A program made the translations under genes and the position numbers. Positions 1 to 6,268 of a stretch of 9,072 bases of DNA are shown here, piece after piece. The notes beneath the pieces were generated by a model. The model was given only the letters and a program-made list of their open reading frames with translations. It searched no databases and was not told where the DNA came from. Source of the DNA: an uncultured Lysobacter sp. (GTDB lineage Bacteria > Pseudomonadota > Gammaproteobacteria > Xanthomonadales > Xanthomonadaceae); NCBI GenBank assembly GCA_902805755.1, contig CADCUA010000242.1, positions 1-9,072 of the forward strand. The letters run 5' to 3'. The number at the start of each line of letters is the position of its first letter. Within the stretch, counting starts at the first letter, position 1.

Positions 1-2
1 CC

Positions 3-164
3 AGCCTCGGAGGGATCGTCGCTCCATGTCACTACTCGATCGCCACCGACATCAAGCGCAGCGAACTGTCGTCGGCGTTCGGTGCCGGGAACCGGGGCCC
101 GCACGGTCGCCACTATGCGCGTGCGATCGCATGGCGGCCCGAATGGCAGGGGATACAAATTTGA
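3..164 (+). CDS. 3' end of an unrecognised protein, cut by the left window edge
   Basis: The frame starting at base 3 is open from the window edge to a TGA at 162-164, giving 53 residues with no start codon inside, so the gene would begin upstream. I favour this frame because its third codon positions are mostly G or C, as expected for a GC-rich genome. The overlapping frame with an ATG at 26 has many A/T third positions and a disordered arginine-rich product. The visible peptide includes SIATDIKRSELSSAFGAG and ends AWRPEWQGIQI, a mix of hydrophobic, charged and aromatic residues typical of a folded C-terminus. I do not recognise a family. The last few codons turn AT-richer just before the stop. 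It could still be a chance open frame of 160 bases, so confidence is limited. Confidence 0.4.
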   Translation, partial: SLGGIVAPCHYSIATDIKRSELSSAFGAGNRGPHGRHYARAIAWRPEWQGIQI

Positions 165-280
165 ACGCTGGAGCCATGCGGTGCGCTGGAGACAGCGACA
201 GTGACAAGGCCGGCGGACGATAAGAACAGCGCAGCCGAATCGCTTTCATTGATTGGCGTAAAGAGCGCGCAGGAGGGTAA

Positions 281-412
281 ATGCGTGCAGCAACCTCGGC
301 CGGAATCGGCCGGGCGGGGGCGCGGATTCCGAATCCTGTCGTCGGGCTACAGAACGCAACAATCCGTGCGCGCCGATGGGCGGTCCACGATGCATGGCTC
401 ACGCGCGCATGA
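281..412 (+). CDS. Possible small ORF (43 aa) with a strong ribosome site
   Basis: An ATG at 281 follows the near-perfect Shine-Dalgarno sequence AGGAGG (271-276) with a slightly short 4-base spacer. The frame runs to TGA at 410-412 and encodes 43 residues beginning MRAATSAGIGRAG and ending RRWAVHDAWLTRA. It has no membrane segment, signal peptide or family I know. It stops 44 bases before the cupin start, so it could be a translated leader or a small upstream gene. The product is arginine/alanine-rich, as random GC-rich frames tend to be, and the ribosome-like purine tract may be chance. What is directly seen is the SD-ATG-ORF arrangement; function is unknown. Confidence 0.25.
   Translation: MRAATSAGIGRAGARIPNPVVGLQNATIRARRWAVHDAWLTRA
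297..312. repeat. GC hairpin, stem CGGCCG
   Basis: CGGCCG at 297-302 and again at 307-312 form a 6-bp perfect stem around the loop GAAT. It lies just inside the possible small ORF and downstream of its ribosome site. No T-run follows, so it does not look like an intrinsic terminator. Confidence 0.4.
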
Positions 413-422
413 TGGCTTTGCC

Positions 423-438
423 GCCGGCCTGTGCCGGC
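423..438. repeat. GC hairpin next to the cupin ribosome site, REP-like
   Basis: GCCGGC at 423-428 and 433-438 make a perfect 6-bp stem with loop CTGT, ending 8 bases before the cupin Shine-Dalgarno sequence. On the minus strand the surrounding text (GTGCCGGCACAGGCCGGCGG) resembles the short extragenic palindromes common in proteobacterial spacers. A hairpin here could also influence translation of the cupin gene. Both ideas are inference from the fold and position. Confidence 0.35.
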
Positions 439-456
439 ACCACGGCAGGAGATGAC

Positions 457-924
457 ATGAACGCCTTTCGCCGATGCGCCGTGCTTGCCATTGCAATCGT
501 CTCTGTCACGACCGGATCCGCCATCGCCGCCGACCCCGCCGTCGGCCGCGCGTTTACCGATCCCGCCCTGACGTGGAACCCGTGCCCGGATTTCATGTCC
601 AAGGGATGCGGCATCGCGGTGCTGGGCGGCAACCCGGCGGGTCGCGACGCGGATGTGTTCTTCCGGGTTCCTGGCAACGCGACCATTCCCTTGCACTGGC
701 ATAGCAGCGCAGAACGCATGGTGCTCGTCAGCGGGCGCATGCGCGTGGCGTTCGAGGGCCAGGCGCCGATGCGACTGATGCCTGGCCAGTACGCGCGCGG
801 CGCCGCACGCGCGCCGCATTCGGCCGTCTGCGAAAGTGCCGAGCCGTGCGTGCTGTTCATTGCGTTCGATGGCCCGGTCGATGCGCATGCGGGGCGTGCA
901 CCGGCAGCTGACAAGAGCCGCTGA
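457..924 (+). CDS. Secreted cupin-domain protein
   Basis: The 155-aa product begins with a signal peptide (positive MNAFRR, hydrophobic core 8-20, likely cleavage near Ala25), so it should act in the periplasm. The rest is one cupin beta-barrel. Motif 1 is seen as His80-Trp-His82, then Glu86 and Gly93 with the expected spacing, which supplies three metal ligands. Motif 2 is Pro109-Gly110 followed by His121, the fourth ligand. Cysteines at 43/51 and 125/131 could form disulphides in the periplasm. I chose the ATG at 457 because AGGAG (447-451) sits 5 bases upstream and the signal peptide starts there; the open frame extends to 376 without a better start. The gene is alone on its strand and convergent with the amidohydrolase. 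Substrate is unknown; cupins include dioxygenases, isomerases and binding proteins. Confidence 0.85.
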   Translation: MNAFRRCAVLAIAIVSVTTGSAIAADPAVGRAFTDPALTWNPCPDFMSKGCGIAVLGGNPAGRDADVFFRVPGNATIPLHWHSSAERMVLVSGRMRVAFEGQAPMRLMPGQYARGAARAPHSAVCESAEPCVLFIAFDGPVDAHAGRAPAADKSR

Positions 925-1133
925 TCGGCACGGGCTTCGATAACGGCGTCAGGATCGGTTGTTCGAACCACGCAACCGGACGTTTTCATTCGGTGGACGT
1001 AACGGGTCCAGATCCACGTGTCGGTTGAGCGCGGTCACGCGTGCGGCGCGGCATCCACGAGGCGGAAAGCGATCCGCTGAAAACGCCGGGTTGTGTTTTC
1101 CACCGGGTAACAGGTCGCACCCTTTCGCCGCTA
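925..1133. other. Convergent spacer between cupin and amidohydrolase genes
   Basis: These 209 bp separate two genes that end facing each other. A small GCGGA/TCCGC stem (1062-1066 with 1073-1077) is present, but no T-run follows it on either strand, so I cannot call a terminator. GTTCGAAC at 961-968 is an isolated 8-bp palindrome. I see no coding signal of its own. Confidence 0.45.
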
Positions 1134-2501
1134 TCAGTCGGTGCTGCCGCGCATACCCGGATCGGCAAGGTAAGGCGCGATGTTCCGGGCAATCCGCTCG
1201 AACTCCGCATCGGTAAATGGCAGCTGCTTGCGGAACATCTGCCATGACGCCTGTGGGTCGGGGTGACCGTCGAATGCGCCATCGGATCCGTAGACAATGC
1301 GGTCCAGGCCGATCTGCCGCATGCGCTGCACGAGCAGCGCGGCCGTCTCGGTGGAGCCTGCGGCGAATGCGGCATCGCTTGCATCGAAGATCAACCTACG
1401 CGTCGCCGGATGCTTCGCGGCCACGGCCTCGGCATACACCTGCAAGGCCTCGGGTGCGAACGCGGCGCCGCCCCAGAGATGGGCCATCTGCACGGTGATG
1501 TCGGGCGCGGCAGGCAGTACCCGCTCGATCAGCGCGCGTGCATGGCGCGCGTCGTACTCGCCTTCGCCGCGCGCGTGCACGGTGATCGCAAGTCCCGCGT
1601 CATTCGCGGCGGCAAACACCTCGCGCACGCGGCGCAGGTGATCGGCGTTGAGCAGGTTAATGCGCGCGTTCGCGAAGTGCAGCTTCAGTCCCTTGAAACG
1701 GCCGTCCCGCGCGCACTCGCGCAACAGCTCGAGCGCCGCGTTGCTGATCGGATTGAGGCTGCAGAATGCAACCAGCCGGTCCGGATAGCGCGCCGCCTGC
1801 TCGGCGGTCCAGGCGTTTTCCTCACGCGCACGGCGCACGGGATCGTCGACCTCGAACATCGGTGACTGGAACCAGTAAGCGACAGACAGCACGACCGCGC
1901 GCTGCATGCCGGCCGCATCGAGCAGCGCGACCAGGCGCTGCGCATCCAGTGGCGATTCGATCGCCGGGCCGGGGAATACCGGGTATTCCATTGCCACGCG
2001 CCAGGCATCGCCCTCGCGCACGAAGCGCATCGCGACCGAGCCGACGTTGCGCCGTTCGCTGCCTTCGCCACGCGAATACAGCGCGGCAAGATGCCCGACA
2101 CGCTCGTCGCCGCGCCAGGCCAGCGGCAGGACCGTGTACGGCCGTGCGAAGCGCTTGGACAGGTGCTGCGCGATCAGGTCGCGGCCTTCGATCCACTCCG
2201 ACTCGTTGCTGTCGAGCACCACCGCCGCCTCGCTGAACAACGGCGCGAGTTTCGCCGCATCGTTCCATGCGCCCTCCTGCGCGCGGAGTACGGCAGCCAC
2301 GCCGGCAGGCACGTTCGTGGCCAGTTCGGGCCTGTTGAGCACCGCTGCGCCCTGCGGGCTGAGCAGGTGCTGGTGGTGATCCACGAGCGGTGCGTCGGCG
2401 GGAGGGGCCGCATGCGCAACCGCGCTCGTGAATGCGAGGCCGAGCAGCGGGGCGAGCAGCGCACCGCGGCGGAATGCACAAGCACGGCGCAGCACGTTCA
2501 T
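1134..2501 (-). CDS. Secreted amidohydrolase with an embedded NTF2/SnoaL-like domain
   Basis: This 455-aa protein of the Amidohydrolase_2 (TIM-barrel metal hydrolase) family starts with a signal peptide (RR-containing N-terminus, hydrophobic stretch 14-29, likely cleavage after AHA near 31). The first barrel strand carries DHHQHLLSP, giving the His43-x-His45 metal pair. Residues about 62-178 break off into an NTF2/SnoaL-like segment: an acidic helix (AQEGAWNDAAKLAPLF), then strands including AVVLDSNESEWIEGRDLI and a closing DAWRVAMEYPVF. The barrel resumes at LVALLDAAGMQRAVVLSVAYW. Later ligand candidates are KLHF (Lys273, His275), His309 in ITVHARG, His341 in QMAHLWGG and Asp407 in VYGSDGAF. 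The start has only a weak ribosome site, but it is the sole Met placing a signal peptide at the N-terminus. The gene is divergent from the TonB-domain gene. The substrate is not evident; the family includes lactonases, decarboxylases and hydrolases. Confidence 0.9.
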   Translation of the reverse strand: MNVLRRACAFRRGALLAPLLGLAFTSAVAHAAPPADAPLVDHHQHLLSPQGAAVLNRPELATNVPAGVAAVLRAQEGAWNDAAKLAPLFSEAAVVLDSNESEWIEGRDLIAQHLSKRFARPYTVLPLAWRGDERVGHLAALYSRGEGSERRNVGSVAMRFVREGDAWRVAMEYPVFPGPAIESPLDAQRLVALLDAAGMQRAVVLSVAYWFQSPMFEVDDPVRRAREENAWTAEQAARYPDRLVAFCSLNPISNAALELLRECARDGRFKGLKLHFANARINLLNADHLRRVREVFAAANDAGLAITVHARGEGEYDARHARALIERVLPAAPDITVQMAHLWGGAAFAPEALQVYAEAVAAKHPATRRLIFDASDAAFAAGSTETAALLVQRMRQIGLDRIVYGSDGAFDGHPDPQASWQMFRKQLPFTDAEFERIARNIAPYLADPGMRGSTD

Positions 2502-2786
2502 CGCAATCGCCCGGCGGAAGTTCGGACGAGCGTAGCGCGTCGCTCCATGGCGTCGAGGGTGCCGTTGGTCAGGGACGCGATCGTTGCCAATTGCAGGAAC
2601 AGCGGTCGGGTTCGTCTCACCGAAGGCCACCGGGGCAGTCAAGCCGGATCGCAACTGCTGACATCCCGGCAAACAACCGCAGCCTGCAGCGTCCCGTGCT
2701 TCGGGCACCGGGCACGTTTCACGTAGCCGCTCATAGCCAGCACCGTCCGTTCGCTCTAGCCTGCCGGCCACAGGGGAGCAATCGAC
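2502..2786. promoter_or_regulatory. Divergent intergenic region, amidohydrolase / TonB-domain gene
   Basis: The 285 bp lie between two gene starts pointing away from each other, so promoters for both should be here. I find no convincing -35/-10 pair on either strand. An imperfect hairpin (CCCGTGC at 2693-2699 with GCACCGGG at 2705-2712, one bulged base) lies about 75 bases before the TonB-domain start. No coding signal is seen beyond chance open frames. Confidence 0.45.
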
Positions 2787-3689
2787 ATGACGAACGCAGC
2801 ATGGGCGCTGGCCGCGGTACTGGCCGGGTCGGTGACAGGGGTACATTCCGCCCGGGCCGGCGGGGCCGCGCAGGCCGAAAGCGCCGTGCCCGGTGCCGCC
2901 ATCGCGCCGGCCGTGCAGCTCACGAAGCCCGGTGAGAACGGATGTCCACCGACTGCCGCGCCGAACGTGCCGCCCGTGTATCCGAAGGCGCTGGTGAAAA
3001 AAGGCGTCCAGGGCACGGTGATCCTGCGGGCCGCCCTGGACACCTGCGGTGTCGTCAAGACGGTTTCGGTTGCCAAGTCGTCGCGCATCGCCGAGTTGGA
3101 CGCGGCGGCGCTGCAGGCGGTGCGGCAATGGCGCGTGACCGAGGTCGCTGGCGCCACCGCCGGCCCGGACGGCCTGATCGAAGGGCTGATGCCGGTGCAG
3201 TTCCAGATAGAAGATCGCGACGACCGGCTGTGGGACGACCCGGTCGCCGTGCAGGCCTCGTGGTGCGACTCGATGTCGGCGTCCGCGTCCGTGCCCGCGA
3301 AGGACGACCAGGTGCCACAGTACATCGGCGACTCGCAGCCGCTCGTGGGCACGGTCGAGCAGATCGTCCGCGGCCTCCCGGCCTGGGCCACGTACCGGCC
3401 CACGATGGGCGCGGAAGAGCGCTACCACGTGGAGCGACTGCATGTGCAGGAGCTGTACCGCGTGATGCTGCCCGAGTCCGGAATGCACCCGGCGGTCATT
3501 CGTAAACGCCGCGTCCATGACGGCGTGCAGGCGCTGTGGGTCACGAGCTACGTCTGCGAGGCGGGCGCAGCGCCGTGCGCGCGGTTGAAGGAATTGGCGG
3601 AGCGCGCGGGCACGCAGTGGGTGCAGAGCTGGCCTGTGGTGAATCGCGAGATCCGGACGTCCTGTGCGGTACCGACGGCGGCGCGCTGA
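2787..3689 (+). CDS. Secreted TonB-C-terminal-domain protein
   Basis: The 300-aa product starts with a signal-like segment (MTNAAWALAAVLAGSVTGV, likely cleavage near SARA) and then a TonB C-terminal fold at about 60-143. The PPVYPKALVKKGVQGTV motif, the DTCGVVKTVSVAKSS strand pair and the helix LDAAALQAVRQWR are the diagnostic parts. Classical TonB has a cytoplasmic N-terminus, one membrane anchor and a Pro-rich spanner; none of these is present, so this is probably a periplasmic TonB-like protein and not the energy transducer itself. Residues about 150-300 form a second region that I do not recognise. Cysteines at 53, 87, 160, 257, 264 and 293 suggest disulphides. AGGGGAG (2772-2778) lies 8 bases before the ATG, fixing the start. 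It is divergent from the amidohydrolase and convergent with the DoxX gene. Confidence 0.85.
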   Translation: MTNAAWALAAVLAGSVTGVHSARAGGAAQAESAVPGAAIAPAVQLTKPGENGCPPTAAPNVPPVYPKALVKKGVQGTVILRAALDTCGVVKTVSVAKSSRIAELDAAALQAVRQWRVTEVAGATAGPDGLIEGLMPVQFQIEDRDDRLWDDPVAVQASWCDSMSASASVPAKDDQVPQYIGDSQPLVGTVEQIVRGLPAWATYRPTMGAEERYHVERLHVQELYRVMLPESGMHPAVIRKRRVHDGVQALWVTSYVCEAGAAPCARLKELAERAGTQWVQSWPVVNREIRTSCAVPTAAR

Positions 3690-4033
3690 GCTTCGATGCA
3701 CGCCGGCAACCGAGCGCGCAGTGCTGGTTTGCGAGGCGCAACGCGGCTCATCCGACATTTTGCAAGCAACGTCCAGCGGTGCCGTCATCGGATCCTGCAG
3801 TTGATCCGTACGCGTCGTTCAGCAAGATCGCAATGAGAAAGCCGAGCCGATGCGAAGCGACGAAGGCCGGGCGGGACCGCTGGGAACAACAAACCGGTCT
3901 TGATCGTCCGTACGAAAGCGTCAGCTCCTGGAACCGTTACGTGGCCAATGCCTGTCGCTGAAGTGCACCGGGCGGCGACTTGATAGGGCTGCCAAAAAGT
4001 GTGCAGGCAGTTAAGTGTCCACTTTCGTAAGCG
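3690..4033. other. Convergent spacer between TonB-domain and DoxX genes
   Basis: This 344-bp stretch lies between converging genes and shows no gene I can support. A plus-strand open frame runs through to 3961, but it is an extension of an out-of-frame shadow of the TonB-domain gene and has no start or ribosome site in the spacer. Near the DoxX end are CTGCC/GGCAG arms (3989-3993, 4006-4010) and AAGTG-TC-CACTT (4013-4024). Read on the minus strand, an AAGTG/CACTT pairing is followed by a short T-run near 3994-3998, so a weak terminator for the DoxX gene is possible but not convincing. Confidence 0.4.
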
Positions 4034-4465
4034 CTATTTCCGCCCGTGGCGACGTGCGTGCATCCACGCGTCCAGGCCATGCGCGCCGCCGCCGGCTGCA
4101 GCGAAGTGCAGGGCCAGCAGCACCAGGACCAGCGCCGGCCACCAGCCGCGGAAGTCCTGCGCCCAGTGCACCATCACCACGGCAACGCCAAAATTGAACG
4201 CGATGACGGCCCCGGCCCATCGCGTGAACAGACCGAGCACCAGCAGCACGCCACCGACGAACTGCGCGTACACCGACAGCGGCGCCATCCACTGCGGCCA
4301 CGCGAACCCGTGTTGCGCGAGGAACTTCACGAACTCCTGCATGCGCTCGGCACTGAACACGTTGTCCTGCGTGCTGTAGACAAGAAACGCGCCGGTCACC
4401 ACGCGCAGCAGCATGAGCGTGACATCGGACAGACGCTCGCGTGGTTCCCATAGCGGACGGGTCAT
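4034..4465 (-). CDS. DoxX-family inner-membrane protein
   Basis: The 143-aa product has four predicted membrane helices: about 14-31 (VTLMLLRVVTGAFLVYS), 61-80 (PLSVYAQFVGGVLLVLGLF), 84-100 (AGAVIAFNFGVAVVMVH) and 108-124 (WWPALVLVLLALHFAAA). Size, helix layout and the LRVVTGAFLVY start, followed by a loop with FVKFLAQHGF, fit the DoxX/DoxD-like family. Members are small integral membrane proteins, some linked to redox or thiosulfate metabolism; the specific role here is unknown. I chose the ATG at 4465 because AGGA lies 7 bases upstream; earlier in-frame Met codons (up to 4522) have no ribosome site. It is downstream of the histone-like gene on the same strand, but 209 bp and a strong hairpin separate them, so separate transcription is likely. 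Confidence 0.85.
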   Translation of the reverse strand: MTRPLWEPRERLSDVTLMLLRVVTGAFLVYSTQDNVFSAERMQEFVKFLAQHGFAWPQWMAPLSVYAQFVGGVLLVLGLFTRWAGAVIAFNFGVAVVMVHWAQDFRGWWPALVLVLLALHFAAAGGGAHGLDAWMHARRHGRK

Positions 4466-4559
4466 CCGATGATCCTGCGGTAGCAAAGCCGCCATACTGT
4501 GGCCGCGACGCATGCCTCGCATGGCCCGGAAGTCGTGGGGCGGAGCGCCGTTATCTCAT

Positions 4560-4587
4560 GGGCAGGCCGCAGAAACGCGGCTTGCCC
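4560..4587. repeat. Strong hairpin between the histone-like and DoxX genes
   Basis: Arms at 4560-4570 and 4577-4587 pair over 11 bp with one mismatch (minus strand: GGGCAAGCCGC, loop GTTTCT, GCGGCCTGCCC). It lies about 90 bases past the stop of the histone-like gene and about 95 before the DoxX start. No T-run follows on the minus strand, so it is not a standard intrinsic terminator. It may be a Rho-linked 3' end, an RNA-stabilising structure or a REP-like element. Confidence 0.5.
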
Positions 4588-4674
4588 CGTTCGTCCCTTG
4601 GACCGCTGCCGATGCGCGCGCCTCGGAACCACATACGCTGCCGAGTGCGGGCAGCGCCGTGTCCTCAGGGCCTT

Positions 4675-5223
4675 TCAGCGGCCGCGGCTGCCCGTCGCCT
4701 TCTTCGCCGTCGACTTGCGGGCACTGGTCTTCCGCGCCGCGCTCTTGCGTGCCCCGGTCTTGCTTGCCGCCTTTTTCGCCGCGGCTTTACGCGCGCCAGT
4801 CCTGCCCGATGCCTTTTTCGCCGCGGACTTCCGCGTCGCCTTCTTTGCAGTCGACTTGCGTGCGGTCGACTTGCTCGCCGCCTTCTTCGCGGTCGACTTG
4901 CGTGCAGTCTTCTTTGCAGTCTTCTTTGTTGCTGTCTTCTTCGTGGCGGTCGACTTCTTCGCAGCGCTCTTGCGTGCGCCCGTCTTCTTCGCTGTTTTCT
5001 TCGTCGCCTTCTTTGCGGTCTTCTTCGCAGCTTTCTTGGCGGCGGCCTTCTTGGCCGTCTTGCGGCCGCCGCCCTTCGCGCCGCCGTCCTGCTTGTTCAC
5101 CGTGGCCCATGCAATGCGCTCGGCGGACTCCTCGGAGCGCCCGCGGGCGAGCTCGCTGTCTTCGATGTGCTCGGCCTTGCGCCTCTGCTTGCCCGTATAG
5201 GACGACTTGTCACCACGCGGCAT
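4675..5223 (-). CDS. Histone H1-like Lys/Ala-rich protein with a compact N-terminal domain
   Basis: The 182-aa product has two parts. Residues 1-48 (MPRGDKSSYTGKQRRKAEHI through IAWATVNKQDGG) match a small widespread bacterial family, often loosely named plasmid stabilization protein in databases. From about 49 to the end it is a low-complexity basic tail of KKTAKKA, ARKSTAKKA and TGARKSAAKK-type repeats, like AlgP or the C-terminal half of histone H1. Such tails bind DNA non-specifically, so a nucleoid-associated or DNA-protecting role is likely; that is inference. The start at 5223 has an ideal site (AAGGAG, 6 bases upstream). The DNA of the tail is itself repetitive on the plus strand (CTTCTTCG, GTCGACTTGCG), which makes length changes by slippage plausible. 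No catalytic motif is present. Confidence 0.88.
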   Translation of the reverse strand: MPRGDKSSYTGKQRRKAEHIEDSELARGRSEESAERIAWATVNKQDGGAKGGGRKTAKKAAAKKAAKKTAKKATKKTAKKTGARKSAAKKSTATKKTATKKTAKKTARKSTAKKAASKSTARKSTAKKATRKSAAKKASGRTGARKAAAKKAASKTGARKSAARKTSARKSTAKKATGSRGR

Positions 5224-5309
5224 GTCGATCTCCTTGAACGCAGCGCAATGGCGCGCCATATCCGGATGTAGCAATCGCGTCGTGGAGAAGATGAGAACGT
5301 GCAGGCGCG

Positions 5310-6185
5310 TCAGGTTTGCGGGAGGCACTGCATCGGTGCGGCCTGGAGCCGGTCAACACCCCTGGCTCCGTCACTCACGCACAGGCTGCCAAGCGCAGCG
5401 CGCGCCCGGTACGCGATGAAACCGCGATTGATCTCGCCCACCTTGCGCACCAGCCGATACACCCCGCCGCCCTCGCGCGTGCGGCTTGCATCGGTGTTGC
5501 CCTCGATCGTATGCAGCAGGCCAGCTTCAACGCGTTCGATAAGGCCCGTGTGTCCCAGGCCTTTGCGATGGTCGATGATGAACATCATGCCGGGCTGCAC
5601 AAGCGATACATCGCGCCGTGCATCCCTCGCAAGTAAACGCGTCGCGCCGTGCGCTTCGGCGCGCTGCCAGTGCTTCAGGCAGCCGGCGGTGCGCACCATC
5701 GGGTTGTCGATGCCGAGCGCGCTCGCGGCCTCGTCCATGCACCAGTAGACGAACGCGCAGCACCACGCATGGCCGGGCGGGGTGCCGGTGCGGCGCAGGT
5801 ACTCGTCGACCTCGGGGCCGCGGTTGGAGTTGCGCGGCATTTCGCGCACGCCCCGGTCGGCGGCGACGCCTGCAATCTGCACAGCACGCGCGAGCAGCGG
5901 TGGCATCGATGGGGTTCGTGGCGCCACGCTTGCCGCGCCGAACAGCGCCGCCCACGTCAGCACGCCGACGTTGCCGTCCTGCACCAGCGGCCGGCCCTGC
6001 GTATCCACGTGCCGCTCCTGGAACAAGCGCACCGCATTGCGCATGCGCGGGCCGAACGCCGGGTCACCGATGTCGAGTGCTGCTGCGCCGTGCAAGCCCA
6101 GCGCCTCGTTGAGCCGGTGCTTGAGCGCGCGCACGAGTGCGGCGTCGCGCTCGCCGATGCGGACGGGGCGGTGCGGGTAGTTCAT
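5310..6185 (-). CDS. Peptidoglycan-binding / CHAP (NlpC-P60-like) hydrolase
   Basis: The 291-aa protein has an N-terminal peptidoglycan-binding-type helical domain (about 8-84; VRALKHRLNEALG, MRNAVRLFQERHV and NVGVLTWAALFG are typical). A cysteine-peptidase/amidase domain follows at about 97-260. The nucleophile region is HAWCCAFVYWC (Cys142 or Cys143, the usual pattern being W-C-A-x-F). The catalytic His is His212 in GLGHTGLIERV, and IEGNTDAS (228-234) supplies the polar third residue. These enzymes cut peptide or amide bonds in peptidoglycan. There is no signal peptide, so it needs phage-like holin release, type VI delivery or lysis to reach the wall. The ATG at 6185 has only a weak ribosome site. 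It lies 83 bp downstream of the DUF2235 gene on the same strand, so co-transcription is plausible. A phage lysin remnant is an alternative, but no other phage gene is visible. Confidence 0.85.
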   Translation of the reverse strand: MNYPHRPVRIGERDAALVRALKHRLNEALGLHGAAALDIGDPAFGPRMRNAVRLFQERHVDTQGRPLVQDGNVGVLTWAALFGAASVAPRTPSMPPLLARAVQIAGVAADRGVREMPRNSNRGPEVDEYLRRTGTPPGHAWCCAFVYWCMDEAASALGIDNPMVRTAGCLKHWQRAEAHGATRLLARDARRDVSLVQPGMMFIIDHRKGLGHTGLIERVEAGLLHTIEGNTDASRTREGGGVYRLVRKVGEINRGFIAYRARAALGSLCVSDGARGVDRLQAAPMQCLPQT

Positions 6186-6268
6186 GGCTGTGCGTCTTTA
6201 CGGGAAAGAAGATTGGCTGTGCCGCCGTAGCGGTTGGCCGCGCGTATCGGTGCGTGCGGTCGGATCGG

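Larger units (their letters stand above)
165..456. other. Spacer upstream of the cupin gene
   Basis: This 292-bp stretch has no clear gene. It holds two short GC hairpins (297-312 and 423-438) and a possible 43-codon ORF at 281-412, all described separately. TTGATT near 249-254 resembles a -35 element, but I could not pair it convincingly with a -10 element, so I do not call a promoter. A long minus-strand open frame crosses this region and the cupin gene; it is arginine-, alanine- and histidine-rich and looks like a shadow of the GC-rich plus-strand coding. Confidence 0.5.

Noticed and set aside
52..888. Long minus-strand open frame (278 codons) across the cupin gene
   Set aside because: Its product is arginine-, alanine- and histidine-rich with no domain, and it is antisense to a clear cupin; GC-rich coding DNA often leaves such shadows.
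957..979. tRNA-like T-arm (GTTCGAAC)
   Set aside because: The 8-base palindrome stands alone; no acceptor, D-arm or anticodon arm can be folded around it.
2502..3788. Extension of the amidohydrolase frame upstream to 3788
   Set aside because: The extra 429 residues are low-complexity and antisense to the TonB-domain gene, whereas ATG 2501 begins a proper signal peptide.
4011..4033. Possible insertion-sequence end (GTGTCCACTTTCGTAAGCGC)
   Set aside because: It loosely recalls terminal repeats of some IS families, but there is no matching inverted copy, target duplication or transposase in the window.
4499..5271. Plus-strand open frames opposite the histone-like gene
   Set aside because: They are Phe/Ala/Leu- or Arg-rich complements of the Lys/Ala codon repeats; the minus strand has the proper start, ribosome site and known N-terminal domain.
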